From assembly GCA_030680295.1 (NCBI GenBank), contig JAUXVU010000023.1, positions 558,001 through 622,000 of the forward strand: a stretch of 64,000 nucleotides of DNA, written 5' to 3'. This DNA comes from Moraxellaceae bacterium (lineage in GTDB: Bacteria > Pseudomonadota > Gammaproteobacteria > Pseudomonadales > Moraxellaceae). Shown here piece after piece: positions 60,335-64,000 of this stretch (position 1 is its first letter; every line of letters starts with the position of its first letter). The notes beneath the pieces were generated by a model, which searched no databases, was not told where the DNA came from, and was given only the letters and a program-made list of their open reading frames with translations. Both the position numbers and the translations under genes were made by a program.

Positions 60335-60364
60335 GTCTCGTACTCCCCGTGCTCATGCATGCAT

Positions 60365-62308
60365 TTAGGCCGACTTGCGCCCGTTGATTAAACTCTCTAC
60401 CACTGACGGATCCGCCAGCGTCGAGATATCACCTAAACCGTCAAACTCATTAGCGGCAATTTTGCGCAAAATACGACGCATGATTTTGCCTGAGCGCGTT
60501 TTCGGTAAACCCGGCGCCCACTGAATCATATCGGGCGCGGCAATCGGACCAATTTCTTTACGGACATGCGCCACCAACTCTTTACGCAAAGCCTCAGACG
60601 GTTCAATCCCTGCCTGCAGCGTGACATAACTGAAGATTCCCTGACCTTTAATGTCATGTGGAAAACCCACTACAGCGGCTTCCGCAACGGCAGGATGAGA
60701 CACCAGCGCACTCTCAACTTCAGCGGTGCCCATGCGATGGCCTGAAACATTTAAGACGTCATCAATACGGCCGGTAATCCAGTAGTAGTGGTCTTCATCA
60801 CGGCGCGCGCCATCACCCGTGGTATAGAAACCATGGAAGGTTTTGAAATAGGTGTCAATAAAACGCTGATGATCACCATAGACCGTGCGCATTTGGCCCG
60901 GCCACGAATCGGCAATCACTAAGTTGCCTTCACAAGCACCTTCCATGACATTGCCTTCGTTATCTAAAATCACAGGGCAAATACCAAAATAGGGACGTGT
61001 TGCCGAGCCCGGCTTTAGCGCTGTGGCACCCGCTAACGGCGAAATTAACGCACCACCCGTTTCTGTTTGCCACCACGTATCAACAATTGGGCACTGGCCA
61101 TTACCCACCACACGGTGATACCAGTTCCAAGCCTCCGGGTTGATCGGCTCACCCACTGAGCCCAGCAAGCGCAGACTGTCACGGCGACTGACCAATACCG
61201 GCGCATCACCCTCACGCATCATGGCGCGAATGGCGGTTGGTGCCGTAAATAAGATCGTGACCTTGTGCTTATCAACCACCTGACCAATACGAGACCAGTC
61301 CGGATACTGCGGCACACCTTCAAACATAACCGTAGTGGAGCCGTTTGATAGCGGGCCATAGAGCGTATAGGTATGACCGGTTACCCACCCCACATCGGCC
61401 GTACACCAGAACACATCATCAGGACGAATATCGAAGACATTGGCGTAAGTGCTGGTGGCATACACCAAATAACCACCGGTGGTATGCAGCACACCCTTTG
61501 GTTTGCCAGTAGAACCCGAGGTATACAAAATAAAAAGTGGTGCCTCGGCATTCATCGCTGTAGCTGGGCACTCAGCGGCGACACCAGCCATCGCTTCGTG
61601 ATACCAAACATCCCGACCATTTACCCATTCAACTTTACCGCCAGTGCGTTTAACCACCACGACGGTTTTAACAATTGCACCAGCTGCTGTAGCAACAGCA
61701 GCATCAACATTTGCCTTTAGCGGGATACCTTTACCACCGCGTAAACCTTCATCAGCAGTAATCACGATGGTGGATTGGCAGTCATCAATACGACCTGCCA
61801 ACGCATCTGGCGAGAAACCACCAAACACCACCGAGTGCACAGCACCAATTCGAGTACAGGCCAACATAGCCACGGCCGCTTCAGGAATCATCGGCATATA
61901 AATGGTGACACGATCACCGGCTTTAACACCTTGTGCTTTTAAAACATTGGCAAAGCGACAAACATCCGCATGCAATTCACGATAACTAATCCGACGGCTA
62001 TCAGCAGGATTATCACCTTCCCAGATAATCGCGGTTTTATCACCGCGCTCGGCCAAATGACGATCTAAGCAGTTAGCGGAAACATTAAGCTCGCCGTCTT
62101 CGTACCAGCGGATATGTAGGTCTTCTGGTTGATAGGAAACATCTTTGACCTTAGTAAATGGCTTCATCCATTCGACGATTTGACCTTCATCAGCCCAGAA
62201 CGCTTCCGGATTCTGAATCGACTCTTCATAACGACGTAGATAATCCGCTTCGGTATGACGAGCACCGGTATACGTGGAAGGAACAGGATGAATCGTTGAG
62301 TCAGACAT
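60365..62308 (-). CDS. acs: Acetyl-CoA synthetase
   Basis: Makes acetyl-CoA from acetate, ATP and CoA. The 647-residue enzyme has the ANL motifs [19 protein letters not shown] (about 265-283), [29 protein letters not shown] and [11 protein letters not shown], where Lys608 is the residue acetylated in this family to shut the enzyme off. TGAGGTAG precedes the ATG. It shares a 165-base divergent promoter region with the porin gene. Confidence 0.98.
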   Translation of the reverse strand: MSDSTIHPVPSTYTGARHTEADYLRRYEESIQNPEAFWADEGQIVEWMKPFTKVKDVSYQPEDLHIRWYEDGELNVSANCLDRHLAERGDKTAIIWEGDNPADSRRISYRELHADVCRFANVLKAQGVKAGDRVTIYMPMIPEAAVAMLACTRIGAVHSVVFGGFSPDALAGRIDDCQSTIVITADEGLRGGKGIPLKANVDAAVATAAGAIVKTVVVVKRTGGKVEWVNGRDVWYHEAMAGVAAECPATAMNAEAPLFILYTSGSTGKPKGVLHTTGGYLVYATSTYANVFDIRPDDVFWCTADVGWVTGHTYTLYGPLSNGSTTVMFEGVPQYPDWSRIGQVVDKHKVTILFTAPTAIRAMMREGDAPVLVSRRDSLRLLGSVGEPINPEAWNWYHRVVGNGQCPIVDTWWQTETGGALISPLAGATALKPGSATRPYFGICPVILDNEGNVMEGACEGNLVIADSWPGQMRTVYGDHQRFIDTYFKTFHGFYTTGDGARRDEDHYYWITGRIDDVLNVSGHRMGTAEVESALVSHPAVAEAAVVGFPHDIKGQGIFSYVTLQAGIEPSEALRKELVAHVRKEIGPIAAPDMIQWAPGLPKTRSGKIMRRILRKIAANEFDGLGDISTLADPSVVESLINGRKSA

Positions 62309-62374
62309 GCTACTACCTCAGATTTTTTCTATTTTAATGTGTTCGAGTATGGCCAATCATAACCACAAAGCTAG

Positions 62375-62418
62375 TTAGTCTTTAGTCGTAAGACATTCGG
62401 CTACCGACCAAAGACTAA
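62375..62418. promoter_or_regulatory. Inverted repeat between acs and the porin gene, candidate CrbR operator
   Basis: Arms of 14 bases (62375-62388 and 62405-62418) are inverted complements with one mismatch; the outer nine bases, TTAGTCTTT and AAAGACTAA, are perfect. The spacer is 16 bases. On the minus strand a -10-like TATGAT (62361-62356) places the acs -35 within the left arm; on the plus strand a -10-like TATACC (62442-62447) places the porin -35 just beyond the right arm. Neither -35 is near consensus, as expected of activator-dependent promoters. The link to CrbR rests on position. Confidence 0.5.
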
Positions 62419-62473
62419 TATCAGTGATGATGCGGGCGCGCTATACCACTCCTACCTCACCTAAGGAGTAGGA

Positions 62474-63760
62474 ATGATGCGTCTACCTAGAATGTTGCCA
62501 AAAAAGACTGCCATTGCATTAGCACTTTTACCACTCGCATTTAATGCAAATGCTGATATGAGCAGTGAAATTGACGCGTTAAAAGCGCGACTTAATCAAC
62601 TAGAAAGCCAACTAGCGGAGCAGCGTACTGCTGACACTAAGCGCCCAGCAAATGCTACTACTAAGCCCAGCTTAAGTATTGGTGATACCCAATTTCAAGT
62701 GGGTGGTTATATCAAAGTCGACGCCATGATGAGTCGCTACTCTGCAGGAGAAGTAGCGGGCACCTCGCCAGCGCGCGACTTCCATGTGCCCTCAGCTACA
62801 CCCGTAGGCAATGGCGCGTCCAGCCAAGTATTTGATGCCCATGCCCAGCAAACACGCGTTTTTCTGAAAACCACAACCGCTACCGAGTCTGGCAAAAACA
62901 TTAATGGTTATATTGAAATTGACTTTTTAAGCCCAGCGCGTGGTAACGAACGCGTTACCAATAACTATGATCCGGGTCTACGCCATGCTTACTTAAGTTA
63001 TGGCAATTGGTTGGTTGGACAAACGTGGACCACATTTCAAGACCTAGGCGCTCTGCCAGAAACAGTGGACTTCGTTGGTGCATCTGACGGCACAACGTTT
63101 GGTCGACAACCACAAGTTCGTTATAGCAAAGGTAACTTCCAAGTCGCACTGGAAAATCCAGAGTCATTTATCAAGCCAGAAACTGGTGCAAGCGTCGACA
63201 CTGACGATAACTCGCTGCCCGACCTAGTGGCACGTTATACCCACAAAGCTGATTTTGGTCATGTCAGTGTTGCTGCCTTGGGTCGTCAAATAAAAACCAA
63301 AAACAGCGGTGCCACAAGCGATACCGTGATGGGTGGTGGTGTCAGTTTTTCGGGCAAGGTAAAAGTCGGTACACGTGACGACATTCGTTTCATGCTTACC
63401 CATGGCAGTGGTATTGGCCGTTATGTTGGTTTGGGTACAATTACTGATGCCAATATGGTCAATGGCAAACTCAAGGCCAATGATGTCAGTGCCGGTTATC
63501 TTACTTACCGACATTTCTGGACCGATAAACTACGCTCAAGCCTACAAGTATCGGGCCTTATGGCAGATAACAAAGGCGTAATGCTTGCAGATGCAATAAC
63601 GACAACCAAGAAAAACGTTTCAGGCCTCACCAACTTAATTTATAGCGTAACGCCGAAGCTAGAAATTGGCGCTGAATACCTACACAGCAAACGCAGCGTT
63701 GAAAGTAGTGATGATGGAACGCTTGATCGACTACAGGTCATGGCCAAATACAGTTTTTAA
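62474..63760 (+). CDS. DcaP-like trimeric outer-membrane porin
   Basis: The 428-residue protein has a signal peptide (1-27, ANADMSS), a short N-terminal coiled coil (EIDALKARLNQLESQLAEQ), then beta-barrel strands (FQVGGYIKVDAMMSRYS, YIEIDFL, WLVGQTWTTFQDLGALPETVDFVG, ARYTHKADFGHVSV) ending in the outer-membrane signal MAKYSF (terminal Phe). The coiled coil and the QTWTTF loop region recall DcaP of Acinetobacter, which admits dicarboxylates. AAGGAG precedes two tandem ATGs. Divergent to acs, it may be controlled with it. A strong terminator follows. Confidence 0.88.
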   Translation: MMRLPRMLPKKTAIALALLPLAFNANADMSSEIDALKARLNQLESQLAEQRTADTKRPANATTKPSLSIGDTQFQVGGYIKVDAMMSRYSAGEVAGTSPARDFHVPSATPVGNGASSQVFDAHAQQTRVFLKTTTATESGKNINGYIEIDFLSPARGNERVTNNYDPGLRHAYLSYGNWLVGQTWTTFQDLGALPETVDFVGASDGTTFGRQPQVRYSKGNFQVALENPESFIKPETGASVDTDDNSLPDLVARYTHKADFGHVSVAALGRQIKTKNSGATSDTVMGGGVSFSGKVKVGTRDDIRFMLTHGSGIGRYVGLGTITDANMVNGKLKANDVSAGYLTYRHFWTDKLRSSLQVSGLMADNKGVMLADAITTTKKNVSGLTNLIYSVTPKLEIGAEYLHSKRSVESSDDGTLDRLQVMAKYSF

Positions 63761-63768
63761 AAAAGCAC

Positions 63769-63810
63769 AAAGCCTCGTTAGTTCAATAGCTTACTAACGA
63801 GGCTTTTTGT
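63769..63810 (+). terminator. Rho-independent terminator of the porin gene
   Basis: A perfect 14-bp stem (63769-63782 with 63793-63806, AAAGCCTCGTTAGT / ACTAACGAGGCTTT) with a 10-base loop is followed by TTGT; the stem's own TTT adds to a five-T run. It starts 8 bases after the porin stop. Confidence 0.9.
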
Positions 63811-63909
63811 CATCACATAATCGACACAAAAAATCACTAAAGTATGCTGGCAAACCTGCTAAGTCAGGTCTAAGTTAATACTTATAGTGAACACTCATGG
63901 AGGTCGGTT

Positions 63910-64000
63910 ATGTTGACTATAGCAACCGCTGCCCACGTCACCTCAATTCCGCAACTCACCATTAATGGTCAGCTTAGACCGCTATTGAAACCGCTCACCT
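63910..64000 (+). CDS. Start of an unidentified gene, cut by the window edge
   Basis: ATG at 63910 has a strong GGAGG ribosome-binding site 7 bases upstream and the frame is open to the end (30 codons, beginning MLTIATAAHVTS and continuing SIPQLTINGQLRPLL). A TATAGT box at 63883-63888 could be its -10. Too short to assign a family. Confidence 0.55.
   Translation, partial: MLTIATAAHVTSIPQLTINGQLRPLLKPLT

Overview
The window reads as chromosomal DNA of a gammaproteobacterium, most likely in or near the order Pseudomonadales. This is judged from gene content and order (bioBFHCD, the phoH-ybeY-corC-lnt block, the leuS-to-lipB cell-envelope block, a CrbS/CrbR-type acetate switch beside acs, and a DcaP-like porin that recalls Moraxellaceae). 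No placement below order is proven. Coding density is very high: genes abut or overlap by 1-4 bases (ATGA, TAATG), and no gap exceeds about 210 bases. I saw no tRNA, rRNA, CRISPR array, phage or insertion sequence.

Layout. 1-4.8 kb: an unknown exported protein and two tandem ~600-residue acyl-CoA dehydrogenases. 5.0-9.5 kb: biotin operon bioB-F-H-C-D on the minus strand; its start codon overlaps that of divergent comF, and a biotin-repressor-like inverted repeat lies inside the comF coding region. 10.4-12.4 kb: corA and a coupled M14-type peptidase. 12.4-20.5 kb: a minus-strand run slt - sco - pcuC - RND adaptor - RND pump - metallo-beta-lactamase-fold hydrolase. 20.6-28.7 kb: miaB with a coupled hydrolase, two minus-strand genes, then phoH-ybeY-corC-lnt. 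28.7-32 kb: two COG0523 (CobW-like) metal GTPases on either side of a TIGR01777 epimerase; the second has a Zur-box-like site. 32-36.5 kb: a TolC/MacA/split-MacB export system. 36.5-54.2 kb: elyC-like gene, leuS, lptE, holA, a thioesterase, an NlpE/META lipoprotein, proA, nadD, rsfS, rlmH, mrdA, mrdB, mltB, rlpA, a crotonase, dacA, ybeD and lipB. 54.2-63.8 kb: a CrbS-like transporter-histidine kinase, an FAD oxidoreductase/methyltransferase pair, a CrbR-like regulator, acs, and a divergent DcaP-like porin. A new gene starts at the right edge.

How the parts fit. Several genes serve acyl-CoA and acetate metabolism (two acyl-CoA dehydrogenases, crotonase, thioesterase, acs with its probable two-component switch). 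Others build or remodel the envelope (Lnt, LptE, PBP2, RodA, MltB, RlpA, PBP5/6, Slt, ElyC). A third theme is metal handling (CorA, PCuAC/Sco copper delivery, two COG0523 proteins). I found no unmistakably new multi-gene system. The best leads are regulatory: a 14-bp-arm inverted repeat between acs and the porin, the biotin operator buried in comF, a Zur-like box between zigA and the export operon, and a hairpin that hides the rlpA ribosome-binding site.
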